IMG/VR virus record: IMGVR_UViG_3300046694_000296
Location: 151,657 to 215,656 of that record
Strand: one strand, 5' to 3'
DNA length: 64,000 bases
From: a virus
Under the pieces are notes generated by a model. That model did not search any database and was not told the origin of the DNA. It worked only from the letters and a program-made list of their open reading frames with translations. Position 1 is the first letter of the stretch. Every line of letters begins with the position of its first letter. Below, piece after piece: positions 7,989 to 16,976 of this stretch. The position numbers were made by a program, and so were the translations under genes.

Positions 7989-8930
7989 GTGGCAAAGAAC
8001 ACCATCCTCGTCGACGGCAACAGCATCGGGCGAGCCTCGCACAAGGGCACCGTGCTGACCGTGGGTAGCTTCCAGACGCAAGCCATCTTCGGCTTCGTGC
8101 GCTCAATGGGCGCGCTCTACCGCGACTACCCCGCCTTCAACGCGTCGTTTGTCCTGTGGGACGGCAGGGCCGATCATCGCTATGCGATCTACCCCGACTA
8201 CAAGTTGAAGCGCGCAGAGGCGATGAGCGACCCGGAAGTGAAAGCCGACAAAGAGGCATACAACGCGCAGCTGCCGTTCATCAAGAAGGCGCTCGACATG
8301 CTCGGCGTGCCGCAGATGGTCAATTCGGCGCTCGAAGCTGACGACCTCGCGGGCTACTTCGTGCCGCGTCTGACGAAGACGGGCAAGGTGCTACTCGTCA
8401 CGGGCGACTCAGACTGGTGGCAGCTCGTCGGCCCTGACTGCGATTGGTTTGATCCTCGCAAAGCGGGAATGTATGTGTCGATCGCCGACTTCTTCCAGAA
8501 GACGGGCTACTTCACCCCGGACGAATACATCGAGGGCAAGGCGCTGATCGGGGATTCGACCGACGACATTCCGCCGGCCGGTGGCATCGGCAAGAAGGGC
8601 GCACCCGAATTCATGGCGCAGTTCCGCTCGATGGAGAAGTTCCGCGCGCTCTGTGACTCGGGCGAGTTCCAGCCAAAGCTCAAGAAGCACGTCGAGCTGT
8701 GGAAGGGCGAGAGCCGCCGCAACTGGGACAGGAACATGCAGCTGATGGACCTGCGCAACGCGCCCGCACCGGACCCGGCCAAGACGACGATCATCCCGGG
8801 CACGCTCAACGAGGATGGGTTTCGCGCGCTGTGTGAGCGCCTTGCATTTCGGTCGATTCTTGCGCAATGGGATCACTTCATGAACCCATTTCGCCAACGC
8901 TACGAGGCGCGTCTCGCACGCGCCGCCTGA
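7989..8930 (+). CDS. 5'-3' exonuclease / flap endonuclease (RNase H-like role)
   Basis: 313 aa PIN/FEN-type nuclease. The N-terminus VDGNSIGRAS holds the first metal aspartate. Later acidic clusters follow: VLWDGRADHRY, SALEADDLAGY, VTGDSDWWQLV and IGDSTDDIPP, the last being the typical helix-hairpin-helix entry in phage T4 rnh and T5 exonuclease proteins. The likely role is removal of RNA primers and flaps at the phage fork. The start is GTG 7989, with GAGAGG 9-14 bases upstream. Confidence 0.85.
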   Translation: MAKNTILVDGNSIGRASHKGTVLTVGSFQTQAIFGFVRSMGALYRDYPAFNASFVLWDGRADHRYAIYPDYKLKRAEAMSDPEVKADKEAYNAQLPFIKKALDMLGVPQMVNSALEADDLAGYFVPRLTKTGKVLLVTGDSDWWQLVGPDCDWFDPRKAGMYVSIADFFQKTGYFTPDEYIEGKALIGDSTDDIPPAGGIGKKGAPEFMAQFRSMEKFRALCDSGEFQPKLKKHVELWKGESRRNWDRNMQLMDLRNAPAPDPAKTTIIPGTLNEDGFRALCERLAFRSILAQWDHFMNPFRQRYEARLARAA

Positions 8931-8942
8931 AGGACACAGAAC

Positions 8943-9197
8943 ATGGACGACATTGTGATTGAAAAGAACGTCCCGCCGCCGAAGGCAGGACACGGTTCAT
9001 GGGGCAGCGTGCTTGCCCGCATGGAGATCAACGACTCGTTCGTCGCCGACGACGAGAAGGCAGCACGCGGGGCGATTCGCGTCGCGGCCGCGCGCCAGAA
9101 CATTCACCTGACGATCCGCAAAGAAGTGGACGCAGCCGGCAAACCCGTTGAAGGAAAGATGCGCGTGTGGCGCATCGCAAAGGAGCAAGCAGAATGA
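8943..9197 (+). CDS. small conserved phage protein of unknown function
   Basis: 84 aa, between the exonuclease and RecA genes; its stop overlaps the RecA start by ATGA, so the two are translationally coupled. Sequence is mixed alpha/beta with IRVAAARQNIHLTIRKEV and a basic C-terminus (KMRVWRIAK). No recognised domain. Context suggests a replication accessory. Confidence 0.6.
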   Translation: MDDIVIEKNVPPPKAGHGSWGSVLARMEINDSFVADDEKAARGAIRVAAARQNIHLTIRKEVDAAGKPVEGKMRVWRIAKEQAE

Positions 9198-10243
9198 GCG
9201 CAGCAGACGATCTGGCAAAAGCAATCCTGGGCGCGGTGGGCGCCAACGACGACGAGCTGGAGGTGCCCGGCTACATCGACACTGGCTATGAGCCGCTGAA
9301 CGAGATCTTGACCGGCGACCCGAAGAACGGCGGCATCCCGATTGGGCGCATCGTCGAAATCTTCGGCCCGTCGAGCTCCGGTAAGACGTGGCTCGCGACG
9401 CAGATCATGGTCGCCGCACAGAAGGCGGGCGGGGTGTCGATGTTCATGGACCACGAACTGACGTTCCAGCAGCCGTTTGCGGAGCGCAGCGGCCTGAACC
9501 CGCAGTTCCCGTTCTTCATTTACAAGCGCCCGCCGACGTGGGAAGAGTCCAACACGCTCGCGCTGCAAGCCGCTGAAGCGATCCGCAAGAGCAAGAAGCT
9601 CGACCCGCTGGCGCCCATCGTGTGCGTGTTCGATTCGGTCGCCGCGATGATCCCGAAGTCCGTCTGGGAGAAGGGCATCGGCGAATACTCGATGAACGAC
9701 ACGACGGCGCTCGCGCGGGTGTCCTCGACGACGATCAAGGCGGTCAACCAGAAGGCGGCAGAGTTCAACCTGACCATCGTCTACCTGAACCAGATCCGCA
9801 CGAAACCCGGCGTGGTCTACGGTGACCCGACCACGACGCCGGGCGGCTCGTCCTTCGAGTTCTACGCGACGATGCGCCTCGCGCTCGGCAAGAAGTTCAT
9901 CCGTGCGAAGGTCAACGGCAAGGACGAGATCGTCGGACAGCTGATGGGCATCGAGACGAAGAAGAACAAGCTCTCGCGGCCGCGTCAGGAAGTCGACCTG
10001 CGCCTGCAGTTCGAGGACGACGGCATGACGAAGGTGAACCTCACGCTCTCGCTGCTGGACTACGCGGTCGCCACGGGCAAGCTGAAGAAGCTCTCCACGG
10101 GCCGCATCGAGTGGGTCAATGGTTCGAGCTACCCGCCGGGCCAGCTCGCCGACATGATCGACAAGGGCGGCCTGAAGCCGGTCTTGCTGAACATTCTCTA
10201 CCCGGCGCACTACCCGGCAGTCACGCCCGCTGCCGCAGCCTAA
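9194..10243 (+). CDS. RecA/UvsX-like recombinase
   Basis: 349 aa RecA-fold ATPase. Walker A GPSSSGKT is at about residues 58-65, the catalytic-Glu strand gives MFMDHE, Walker B is IVCVFDSVAAMIP, and loop L2 and the allosteric Gln/Asn segment give YLNQIRTKPGVVYGDPTTTPGG. ATG 9194 was chosen over the upstream in-frame ATG at 9167 because of the 4-base overlap with the preceding stop. It catalyses strand exchange with the SSB and possibly the UvsY-like protein encoded nearby. Confidence 0.9.
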   Translation: MSAADDLAKAILGAVGANDDELEVPGYIDTGYEPLNEILTGDPKNGGIPIGRIVEIFGPSSSGKTWLATQIMVAAQKAGGVSMFMDHELTFQQPFAERSGLNPQFPFFIYKRPPTWEESNTLALQAAEAIRKSKKLDPLAPIVCVFDSVAAMIPKSVWEKGIGEYSMNDTTALARVSSTTIKAVNQKAAEFNLTIVYLNQIRTKPGVVYGDPTTTPGGSSFEFYATMRLALGKKFIRAKVNGKDEIVGQLMGIETKKNKLSRPRQEVDLRLQFEDDGMTKVNLTLSLLDYAVATGKLKKLSTGRIEWVNGSSYPPGQLADMIDKGGLKPVLLNILYPAHYPAVTPAAAA

Positions 10244-10257
10244 GAAATCGCCGTCCC

Positions 10258-10263
10258 TATACT
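10258..10263 (+). promoter_or_regulatory. TATACT -10 hexamer upstream of ASCH-like gene
   Basis: TATACT 14 bases after the RecA stop, with no good copy of the GTAAC palindrome; only a weak ACTCG..CGAGT inverted repeat (10261-10283) lies downstream. The transcript would begin near 10270, ahead of the ATG at 10297. Confidence 0.45.
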
Positions 10264-10296
10264 CGAAAGCAAGTCAAACGAGTATGGGGACAAGCG

Positions 10297-10653
10297 ATGG
10301 AACAACACGTGATCGAATTTGCGCCGCCGGCCGAAGGGCTCGACGGCGTTTTGCCATTCAACACCTTTCGCCTCGGGCGCGTGTGGCATGAGCGTCTGAA
10401 AACGGGCGACGAGGTGTTCCTCATGTGGGCGAAGAAGATGCAGGTGTTCGCCCGCGCCCGCGTCGGTGCCGTCTACAAGGGGAAGCTACGCGAGCTCGCC
10501 AATGAGCATGCGCGCTTCAACCACAACCAGCTTGCGCTGGACGTCTCAGGTGCCCCGGATCGTCTGATGGTGAACATGACGAAGCGCTACGGGCCGCACC
10601 TCATTCACGACAATAAGCTCGCAACGTGCATTTATTTACAGAGGATCGAATGA
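10297..10653 (+). CDS. ASCH/PUA-like domain protein
   Basis: 118 aa. FNTFRLGRVWHERLKTGDEVFLM followed by VFARARVGAVYKGKL and ELANEHARFNH matches the shape of small ASCH domains, which are predicted RNA-binding or nucleotide-processing folds related to PUA. ATG 10297 was chosen because the longer in-frame ORF runs back into recA. The stop overlaps the next start (ATGA). Confidence 0.5.
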   Translation: MEQHVIEFAPPAEGLDGVLPFNTFRLGRVWHERLKTGDEVFLMWAKKMQVFARARVGAVYKGKLRELANEHARFNHNQLALDVSGAPDRLMVNMTKRYGPHLIHDNKLATCIYLQRIE

Positions 10654-10901
10654 TCGACATTCCAATCGAACTACCCCCACTTTGGAAAGCCTCGCGCTAT
10701 GACAACGACTGTGTGCTGATCGAAGCGCCGCACGGCGCAGTCACCATCAACGTGAAGGAACGCTCCTACGTGTATGGGACCATGCGCCCGCGCCGCACGG
10801 TGCTCGGCGTGGACGTCTATCGTGGGCGCGACTGGCGCAAATACCTGTTCGAAGATGCTGTCGAATGTCTCTGGCGATATTCGGAGCTGTCGCATGGCTA
10901 A
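10650..10901 (+). CDS. hypothetical protein
   Basis: 83 aa, coupled to the ASCH-like gene by ATGA. Beta-rich sequence with a GAVTINVKERSYVYG strand pair and a Trp/Tyr-rich end. No family recognised. Confidence 0.55.
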   Translation: MIDIPIELPPLWKASRYDNDCVLIEAPHGAVTINVKERSYVYGTMRPRRTVLGVDVYRGRDWRKYLFEDAVECLWRYSELSHG

Positions 10902-11097
10902 GAACGCATCGCCGGAAGAAGTTGCGCGCCACAACGACGTCACGCGCCAGGTCATCATCGGCACGCTCTGCGAGGCGGGGCTCACCTCCACCGTGTCCGT
11001 CAGACTCGCGCGGGAAATCATGGACGTTATCGCGCGTCGCGGCTACGAGCCGCAGATTCTCGGGCTGAACCAACTCAAGAACGGGAAGAGGATCTGA
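10894..11097 (+). CDS. small hypothetical protein
   Basis: 67 aa overlapping both neighbours by a few bases within a coupled operon. Helical, with TRQVIIGTLCEAGLTSTVSVRLAREIMDVI. The C-terminus is basic. No family recognised. Confidence 0.5.
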   Translation: MAKNASPEEVARHNDVTRQVIIGTLCEAGLTSTVSVRLAREIMDVIARRGYEPQILGLNQLKNGKRI

Positions 11098-11540
11098 TGG
11101 CTGAGCTGAAGGTCAAGGAGTGGAAACCGTCACCCTGCGGCAAGTATCAGTCGGCGCAGGTCAAGAAGGGCCACAACCTCTACGGCGAGATCCGCAAATA
11201 CACGAACGGCATGAGCATCTACTGGGCCTTCAGGAAGCCCGACGAGGTGTTCGTGGAGCTTGACGCCTGGGCGATCGACACCGAGACGATCTCCGTGATG
11301 AAGAGCCGGCGCGTCACCCACATCGGCATCCTCGTCTCGAACGGCGACCAATACCTGACGCGCATCGAGACGATGACCGACAAGGACAAAGGTGCGGTCG
11401 TCCTCAACTACACCACCCATCGCGGCGCACGCGGCAAGTTCGGCGCCCGGCAGTGGTATCTGCCGCGCAGCCAGTTCGTGCAGCAACTCGCGCCGCCCGA
11501 GTCCACCATCGAGCAGATGAAGATCAAAGGACGAAGATAA
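11097..11540 (+). CDS. hypothetical protein
   Basis: 147 aa, starting on the last base of the preceding stop codon. Repeated beta-strand patterns (ISVMKSRRVTHIGILVS, GDQYLTRIETM) and a basic C-terminus (KIKGRR). No recognised domain; last gene before a new promoter/operator. Confidence 0.55.
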   Translation: MAELKVKEWKPSPCGKYQSAQVKKGHNLYGEIRKYTNGMSIYWAFRKPDEVFVELDAWAIDTETISVMKSRRVTHIGILVSNGDQYLTRIETMTDKDKGAVVLNYTTHRGARGKFGARQWYLPRSQFVQQLAPPESTIEQMKIKGRR

Positions 11541-11566
11541 GTAAGCCGTTACGTGTTTGCTACAAT
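11541..11566 (+). promoter_or_regulatory. operator plus TACAAT -10, lysis-type gene
   Basis: GTAAGCCGTTAC (11541-11552) overlaps the preceding stop region, and TACAAT (11561-11566) lies 8 bases further down, giving a leader of about 25 bases before the hydrolase ATG. Confidence 0.55.
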
Positions 11567-11596
11567 CGGTCATTCTGAAATGAGGGAACCAACACG

Positions 11597-12004
11597 ATGA
11601 TTCTAGCCACAGCGCTTTTATGCCTGACCATGAATGTTTACTTCGAGGCCCGCGACCAACCGATTGCCGGGCAATACGCAGTCGCCGCCGTCACCATGAA
11701 CCGCGCGGCCGACGATCCGAAACAGGTCTGCGATGTGGTGATGCAGCCGCATCAATTCAGCTGGACCGATAAGCTCCTCCAGCGCGACGAAGTGGGCTGG
11801 AAGCTGCGCAAGGCCGGCGTGCCCAAGGACGACTTCGCATGGGCTATGGCAAGCCGAGTCGCCTTCAACACGCTCAATGGCCACAAGATCGACGCCACGC
11901 ACGGCGCGACCTACTATCACACGAAGGAAGTGCGCCCCGCGTGGCGCAAGCAATTCATCCACGCAGTGACGATCGGCGACCACGTTTTTTATCGCGTAAC
12001 GTAA
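11597..12004 (+). CDS. SleB-type cell wall hydrolase (endolysin candidate)
   Basis: 135 aa. The N-terminus MNVYFEARDQPIAGQYAVAAVTMNR is the hallmark of the hydrolase_2/SleB family of lytic enzymes, with Glu17 as the expected catalytic residue. The HQFSW and AWRKQFIHAVTIGDHVFYR segments also fit. It cleaves peptidoglycan glycan strands. The extreme N-terminus is hydrophobic but short, so export probably needs a holin; the adjacent membrane protein is a candidate. SD GAGGGA lies at 11582-11587. Confidence 0.8.
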   Translation: MILATALLCLTMNVYFEARDQPIAGQYAVAAVTMNRAADDPKQVCDVVMQPHQFSWTDKLLQRDEVGWKLRKAGVPKDDFAWAMASRVAFNTLNGHKIDATHGATYYHTKEVRPAWRKQFIHAVTIGDHVFYRVT

Positions 12005-12022
12005 GCAACGCGTTACTATACT
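12005..12022 (+). promoter_or_regulatory. promoter with upstream operator
   Basis: GCAACGCGTTAC (12005-12016) directly abuts TATACT (12017-12022), ahead of the membrane-protein gene at 12076. Confidence 0.65.
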
Positions 12023-12075
12023 ATCACCTGTAGCGAACAAGTTTCACCCTATCAACCACTCAGGAGTCACCTCGC

Positions 12076-12621
12076 ATGTCCATCTCGTCGTTCTTCTCCA
12101 AGCTGTTCACACACGTATTCACGTGGGGCTTCCTGCTCTACGGTCTGCTCGCCCCGGCGCATGGCTACGAAAACCTCGCTGTGTTCTCGGTCGGCATGAT
12201 CTCGCTGATGTCGCTCATCGGCACGCTCGTGAGTGGCGGCATCGCCTCGGTCGACGTTCCGGGCAGTCGCTTCGGGAAGATCGCCTTCAAGCTGTTCCAG
12301 TGGTCATCCATGTTCCTGGTCATTGCGCTGGCTGAGCATGGGCACTTCATATCGGCAGCGCTGCTGACGCTCAACTTCTTCGTCCATGACGCCGCATACC
12401 GCGCCTTCCGTGCACGAGAGAAAGCCATCAAGCAGATGCTCAGGGAGTTCGCCGACGAGATGAAAGCCTACGACCAGCAGGTTGCGGCCGACGTCCAGCG
12501 TGCCAACGACGAGTATCGCGACGAGAAGCCGACAACGGTGAAGGCAGATCCGAAAGCCCCGCGTGACCCCGCCTTCGGTTACCCGTTCACCCCGCACGAC
12601 ATCGCCGCGACCAGCGCGTAA
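12076..12621 (+). CDS. membrane protein, holin candidate
   Basis: 181 aa. Three hydrophobic segments (about residues 9-30, 36-56 and 74-103) precede a charged cytoplasm-like C-terminal half (REKAIKQMLREFADEMKAYDQQ). Location next to the cell wall hydrolase makes a holin or lysis-regulation role possible, but sequence alone does not show it. SD AGGAG lies at 12062-12066. Confidence 0.55.
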   Translation: MSISSFFSKLFTHVFTWGFLLYGLLAPAHGYENLAVFSVGMISLMSLIGTLVSGGIASVDVPGSRFGKIAFKLFQWSSMFLVIALAEHGHFISAALLTLNFFVHDAAYRAFRAREKAIKQMLREFADEMKAYDQQVAADVQRANDEYRDEKPTTVKADPKAPRDPAFGYPFTPHDIAATSA

Positions 12622-12639
12622 CGCATCACCAGCAGTAGA

Positions 12640-12662
12640 AACAGGGGCCGCGTGCCCCTGTT
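12640..12662 (+). terminator. hairpin, possible terminator
   Basis: A 9-bp stem AACAGGGGC / GCCCCTGTT with a 5-base loop, 18 bases after the membrane-protein stop. It lacks a T-tract, so termination is uncertain. Confidence 0.4.
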
Positions 12663-12719
12663 CAGCTTCCAGACATCGGTCAGCACAATGACCGTATCAA
12701 ATTGAAAACGAGGGAAACC

Positions 12720-13787
12720 ATGCAGCCATATGGGCTTCTGAGCGACACACACCTGCACGAATGGAGCGCGTTTGCGCAGACCGGCGACGATCTGGTCAAC
12801 ACCCGCCTCAAGACCATCCAAGACGAGTTCTACCGCTGCGCCGACGAGACGAAGAAGGCGGGCGGCGACACCGTGTATCACGGCGGTGATCTGTTTCATG
12901 TGCGCGGGTCGGTTACGCCGCCCGTGCTGAATACGACGCTCGCAATGTTCGCGCGTATCTACCGCGAGCTTGGCGTGAAGTTTCGCCTGCTCCCGGGCAA
13001 TCACGACCTGACACACAAGCACAGCAACGCAGTTGGCAATGCGGTCGAAGCGATGCGCAGCGATTGGGTGGAGGTCGGCCACGACGTGCAGATCCACGAG
13101 GACCACAACGTTGTGATGGTGCCCTGGATCGAGCGTGTCGAAGACCTGAAGGCAAAGCTCGTCGAAATCCGCGACGACATCGGCAGCATCTCCCCTGGCT
13201 CGCTCAGCAACTCCGACCTCATCATCCATGCGCCGATCGACGGCGTGATCGCAGGTCTGCCCGACCACGGCCTGACCGGGGCGTGGCTCGCGGAGCTCGG
13301 CTTCAAGCGTGTCTTCTCGGGCCACTACCACGCGCACAAGGAAATCGTGCCCGGCAAGGTGTGGTCGATCGGTGCCTCGACACATCAAACATGGGGCGAT
13401 ACGGGCACGAAGGCGGGCTTCCTCATCGTCGGCGAGAACGATGTCAAGTGGCACTGCTCGCGGGCGCCGCACTTTGTGGACATCGAAGCGGGCATGGACC
13501 CGAGCGAGGTGGCGCTGCGCTGCGACGGAAATTACGTCCGCGTCAAAGTCAGCAACGCCAAGCCGAGCGAGGTCACTGCGATCCGTGACGCGCTCACGAA
13601 GCACGGCGCGCTCGGGGTGAGCGTCAATGTCGTGAAGACGCCGACCACGGGCCGCGCATCGACGAGCACAGTGAAAGCGGGCGCATCGCTTGAGGTGCAG
13701 GTGACGGATTACGTGAAGGCCGGCAGCTTCGAGCATGCCGATTTGGTTGCGCAGGGCGCAATCGCAGTTCTCGCGGAGGCAGTGTAA
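12720..13787 (+). CDS. Mre11/SbcD-like nuclease (gp47-type)
   Basis: 355 aa calcineurin-like phosphoesterase. Metal-binding motifs in order: LLSDTHLHEW, VYHGGDLFHVRG, LLPGNHDLTHKH and a late FSGHYHAHKE. This matches T4 gp47/SbcD, the nuclease of the Mre11-Rad50 end-processing complex. It abuts the Rad50 gene exactly (stop 13787, ATG 13788). ATG 12720 was chosen over an upstream ATG (12702) because a purine-rich GAGGGAAACC lies just before it. Confidence 0.88.
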   Translation: MQPYGLLSDTHLHEWSAFAQTGDDLVNTRLKTIQDEFYRCADETKKAGGDTVYHGGDLFHVRGSVTPPVLNTTLAMFARIYRELGVKFRLLPGNHDLTHKHSNAVGNAVEAMRSDWVEVGHDVQIHEDHNVVMVPWIERVEDLKAKLVEIRDDIGSISPGSLSNSDLIIHAPIDGVIAGLPDHGLTGAWLAELGFKRVFSGHYHAHKEIVPGKVWSIGASTHQTWGDTGTKAGFLIVGENDVKWHCSRAPHFVDIEAGMDPSEVALRCDGNYVRVKVSNAKPSEVTAIRDALTKHGALGVSVNVVKTPTTGRASTSTVKAGASLEVQVTDYVKAGSFEHADLVAQGAIAVLAEAV

Positions 13788-15749
13788 ATGGAGATTCTTA
13801 AACTACGAGCGGTCAACTTCCTGACGCTCGGTGACTCGGGCGACCTGCTGCTCAAGGACCGCGGTTTGGTCCTGATTCAAGGCGTCAACAACGACGACCC
13901 GTCCGCGATCTCGAACGGTGCGGGCAAGAGCTCCATCGCCGACGCGCTGTGCTGGGCGCTTTACGGCACCACCGCACGCGAAGAGTCGGGCGATTCCGTC
14001 ATCAACAAGAAGGCGAAGAAGGGCACCTACGTGTCGGTGATCCTGCAAGACGGCGAGACGGTTTACGACATTCGCCGCCACCGCAAGGACAAGCAGTTCA
14101 AGAACGCGACCACGATCACGCGCTGGAACCCGGCCGCCGAGTATGAGAACGGTGCGCAGGGCGAGCGCATCGAGAAGGGCACCGAGAAGGAGATCCAGCT
14201 GCAGATCAATGAGATCGTCGGCTGCAACTACGACGTGTTCAAGTCGGCCATCTACGCCGGCCAGGAGGATATGCCCGACCTGCCGAAGATGACCGACAAG
14301 CCGCTCAAGATGCTCATCGAGAAGGCGTCGGGCATCGAACGACTGGAGTCGGCCTACACGATTGCGAACCGTAAGCACGACGAGGCAAAGGCGGCGGTCG
14401 AATCGGTCAACACGAAGATCGCGCTGCTGGAGAACCAGATCGTCAACTGGAAAGTGTCGCTCGCGAACGCCGAGGTCAAGCACAAGGAGTTCGAGGACAA
14501 CCGCCCGGTCACGCAGCAATACTTCCTGAAGGAAGCTGAGACGATCGCCGCGTGTCTGAAAGACAACTTCGCGAAGTTCCAGGCGGTCGGCGAGGCTGCA
14601 CTGATCGAGGAGCGCGACAAGCTGCAAGCGATCCTCGCAGATCACAGCAAGTTCACGACCGAAGCACGCGCGCTGCATGGCGTCGCGGTGCAGGCCGAAT
14701 CAAGCCTCGCTGCGTGGAACCGCAGCTATGAAATGCAGCGGGCCGACATGTTGCGCGCGGTGGAAGCCGTGAAGAATGCCCCCGCAGCGATGGCGAAGCC
14801 CTGCACCGAATGTGGCAAGCCGCATACCGCCGAAGAGCTGGACGAGTTCGTCGCACACCAGACCAAGCGCGCGAAGGAGTTGGCAGCGCAGGTAGCGACG
14901 GTTCAGGCGACGGTGACCGAGCATCAGAACGACCACGCCGCGAAGCTGCGCGCGTATGAGGATTTCCTGAAGACGATTCCCGACGTGTCGGCTACGAGCA
15001 CGCGGCTCGCCGAGGTCAACAAGAGCCTCGCCTACGCGGCCGCCCTGCGCAGCGCCGTGCAGCGCGACAAGCAGAACTACGACCGCATGAAGGAAGAGGC
15101 GGCGAAGGCGCTCACGACCGTCAACCCGCACCAGTCCGCGATCGACTTGGGCCGGGAGAACGTGGGCAAGTGCGAGCAGGCGATCGACAAGCTCAAGGCT
15201 GACGCGGCCGAGCTCATCAAGGCGGTCGAAGTCGCGGCGAGCGTCGCGAAGGTGTTCAGCCCCGGTGGCGTGCGTGCGCAGATCCTCGATACGGTCACGC
15301 CGTTCCTGAACGATCGCACCAGCGACTACCTGTCGGCGCTCTCCGACGGGAACATCAGCGCCGTGTGGTCGACACTGAGCACGACCGCGAAGGGCGAGCT
15401 CCGCGAGAAATTCAACATCGAGGTCGAGAACGCCACCGGTGCTGAGTCGTTCGGTGGTCTGTCGGGCGGGGAAAAGCGCAAGGTCAGGCTCGCGACGATG
15501 CTCGCGCTGCAAGACTTGGTGGCCTCCCGCGCGACCAAGCCGATCAACCTGTGGCTCGGCGACGAGATTGACGATGCGCTCGACGCAGCGGGCCTCGAAC
15601 GGCTCATGACCGTGCTGGAGCAGAAGGCGCGCGAGAAGGGAACCGTGCTGATTATCAGCCACGAAAGCCTCGCCGATTGGGTGGATCAGGTCTGCACCGT
15701 CACGAAGGAAGGCGGGCAATCGACCGTGACCGGAGCGCTCTGCGCATGA
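13788..15749 (+). CDS. Rad50/SbcC-like ATPase (gp46-type)
   Basis: 653 aa SMC-like ATPase. Walker A SNGAGKSS is at about residues 42-49; long coiled coils surround a zinc-hook CTEC pair (Cys339 and Cys342); the ABC signature LSGGEKRK is at about 558. Walker B lies in INLWLGDEIDDALD and the H-loop is IISHES. It pairs with the Mre11-like nuclease to resect DNA ends for recombination-dependent replication. Confidence 0.9.
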   Translation: MEILKLRAVNFLTLGDSGDLLLKDRGLVLIQGVNNDDPSAISNGAGKSSIADALCWALYGTTAREESGDSVINKKAKKGTYVSVILQDGETVYDIRRHRKDKQFKNATTITRWNPAAEYENGAQGERIEKGTEKEIQLQINEIVGCNYDVFKSAIYAGQEDMPDLPKMTDKPLKMLIEKASGIERLESAYTIANRKHDEAKAAVESVNTKIALLENQIVNWKVSLANAEVKHKEFEDNRPVTQQYFLKEAETIAACLKDNFAKFQAVGEAALIEERDKLQAILADHSKFTTEARALHGVAVQAESSLAAWNRSYEMQRADMLRAVEAVKNAPAAMAKPCTECGKPHTAEELDEFVAHQTKRAKELAAQVATVQATVTEHQNDHAAKLRAYEDFLKTIPDVSATSTRLAEVNKSLAYAAALRSAVQRDKQNYDRMKEEAAKALTTVNPHQSAIDLGRENVGKCEQAIDKLKADAAELIKAVEVAASVAKVFSPGGVRAQILDTVTPFLNDRTSDYLSALSDGNISAVWSTLSTTAKGELREKFNIEVENATGAESFGGLSGGEKRKVRLATMLALQDLVASRATKPINLWLGDEIDDALDAAGLERLMTVLEQKAREKGTVLIISHESLADWVDQVCTVTKEGGQSTVTGALCA

Positions 15750-16264
15750 GCGCGCGAAACAAGAAGTCCAGCGTGCTCGACGACCTTGTGGCGAGCGCCA
15801 CCCAGTTCACACGATATGAGGAGAATCGAAGCATGACACTCGATGCCAAGCAGAAGGCAGCAGACGAGATAGCCGCACGCATTAACAGCGGGCTGCGCGG
15901 ACACGGACGCACGTCGTTCAAGCTCACCGGCCCGGCGCAACTGACCATCAAGACGCGCCAGTCGCAATACAAGAAGAAGGCATTCTTGGGCGACGAGGAG
16001 ATGGCGCTCACCAGCGCATACGCGGGCAAGCGCGGCGACGTGATCGCGGTGTTCAAGAACAACGTGCCGACCGAATACGCCTACATCGAAATTCCGCTGA
16101 TGGAAGCGCGCGAGCGACTGAGTGGCTTTTCAGATTTCATTGCGGCGCTCAACATCGAGGACTTCGACAAGATCGTCGATGGCATCGAGCAGGGTATCGC
16201 GCAGGCAGCCGCCGTCGAGCGCGAAGAGGCAATGGCAGAATCCCCCGAGTTTGGTAGCTGGTAA
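15746..16264 (+). CDS. hypothetical protein with C-terminal GSW
   Basis: 172 aa, coupled to the Rad50-like gene by ATGA overlap. Mid-protein beta strands (KLTGPAQLTIKTRQSQYKKKAFLG) and helical C-terminal half ending AESPEFGSW. The terminal Gly-Ser-Trp is shared with four proteins encoded at 34-35.4 kb. Function unknown; recombination context only. Confidence 0.6.
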   Translation: MSARNKKSSVLDDLVASATQFTRYEENRSMTLDAKQKAADEIAARINSGLRGHGRTSFKLTGPAQLTIKTRQSQYKKKAFLGDEEMALTSAYAGKRGDVIAVFKNNVPTEYAYIEIPLMEARERLSGFSDFIAALNIEDFDKIVDGIEQGIAQAAAVEREEAMAESPEFGSW

Positions 16265-16276
16265 AAGGAAAGGAAC

Positions 16277-16843
16277 ATGAAACTCAAGTTGGTCGGCTTG
16301 GACCCGAGCCTCACAAATACGGGCATCGCGATCATGGAATACGACACCGACACGTGCGCGCTGTCGGTTGCGAAGCTCCATCTGGTCGAGACGGAAAACC
16401 AGAAGGGCAAGCAGGTGCGCCAGAACTCTGACGACCTGCGTCGCTGTCGCGAGATCGTCGCGGGCATGCGCGCCGCGTGCGACGGCGCGCTCTTCGCCAT
16501 CTCTGAAGTGCCCACGGGCGCGCAGAGCGCCCGGGCAGCGCTCGCATTCGGTATGGTCATCGGCATGCTCGCGACGCTGCCTGTGCCGCTCATTCAGGTC
16601 ACGCCGACCGAGGTGAAGCTCGCCGCAGTCGGGCACCGCCAGGCCGCGAAGGAGGAAATGATCGAGTGGGCGATGGGCCGGCACCCGAACGCGGGCTGGC
16701 TCACGAAGAAGGTCAAGGGCGTGGTTTCCCCGGTCGCCAAGAACGAACACTTGGCCGATGCGGTCGCGGTCGTCGAGGCTGGAATTCTGACCGACCAGTT
16801 CAAGCAAGCCGTCGCCATGCTGTCGTTCGCGAAGGCAGCTTGA
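16277..16843 (+). CDS. RuvC-like Holliday junction resolvase
   Basis: 188 aa RNase H-fold nuclease. Acidic residues sit where RuvC needs them: LVGLDPSLTNTG (Asp9), FAISEVP (Glu77) and the C-terminal HLADAVAV (His158, Asp161). It would cut branched recombination intermediates before packaging. Follows the Mre11/Rad50 block and ends just before a new promoter. Confidence 0.85.
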   Translation: MKLKLVGLDPSLTNTGIAIMEYDTDTCALSVAKLHLVETENQKGKQVRQNSDDLRRCREIVAGMRAACDGALFAISEVPTGAQSARAALAFGMVIGMLATLPVPLIQVTPTEVKLAAVGHRQAAKEEMIEWAMGRHPNAGWLTKKVKGVVSPVAKNEHLADAVAVVEAGILTDQFKQAVAMLSFAKAA

Positions 16844-16865
16844 GCGCGCAAGCGCTCTGCCTACC

Positions 16866-16937
16866 TATACTGAAAAGGGAAGAGGTCGCAAGGGCGACTT
16901 ATTTTTTGGCTTTGCTGTAGAGTAACCGCTGACTTAC
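16866..16937 (+). promoter_or_regulatory. promoter and distal operator, RNR operon
   Basis: TATACT (16866-16871) lies 23 bases after the RuvC-like stop, and a variant operator GTAACCGCTGACTTAC (16922-16937) sits in the leader, 40 bases before the nrdA ATG. The same variant, differing by one base, occurs at 36936. Confidence 0.55.
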
Positions 16938-16976
16938 AATCTCTTCCCCCTCTCCGAACGAACCCGAGAAACACTG

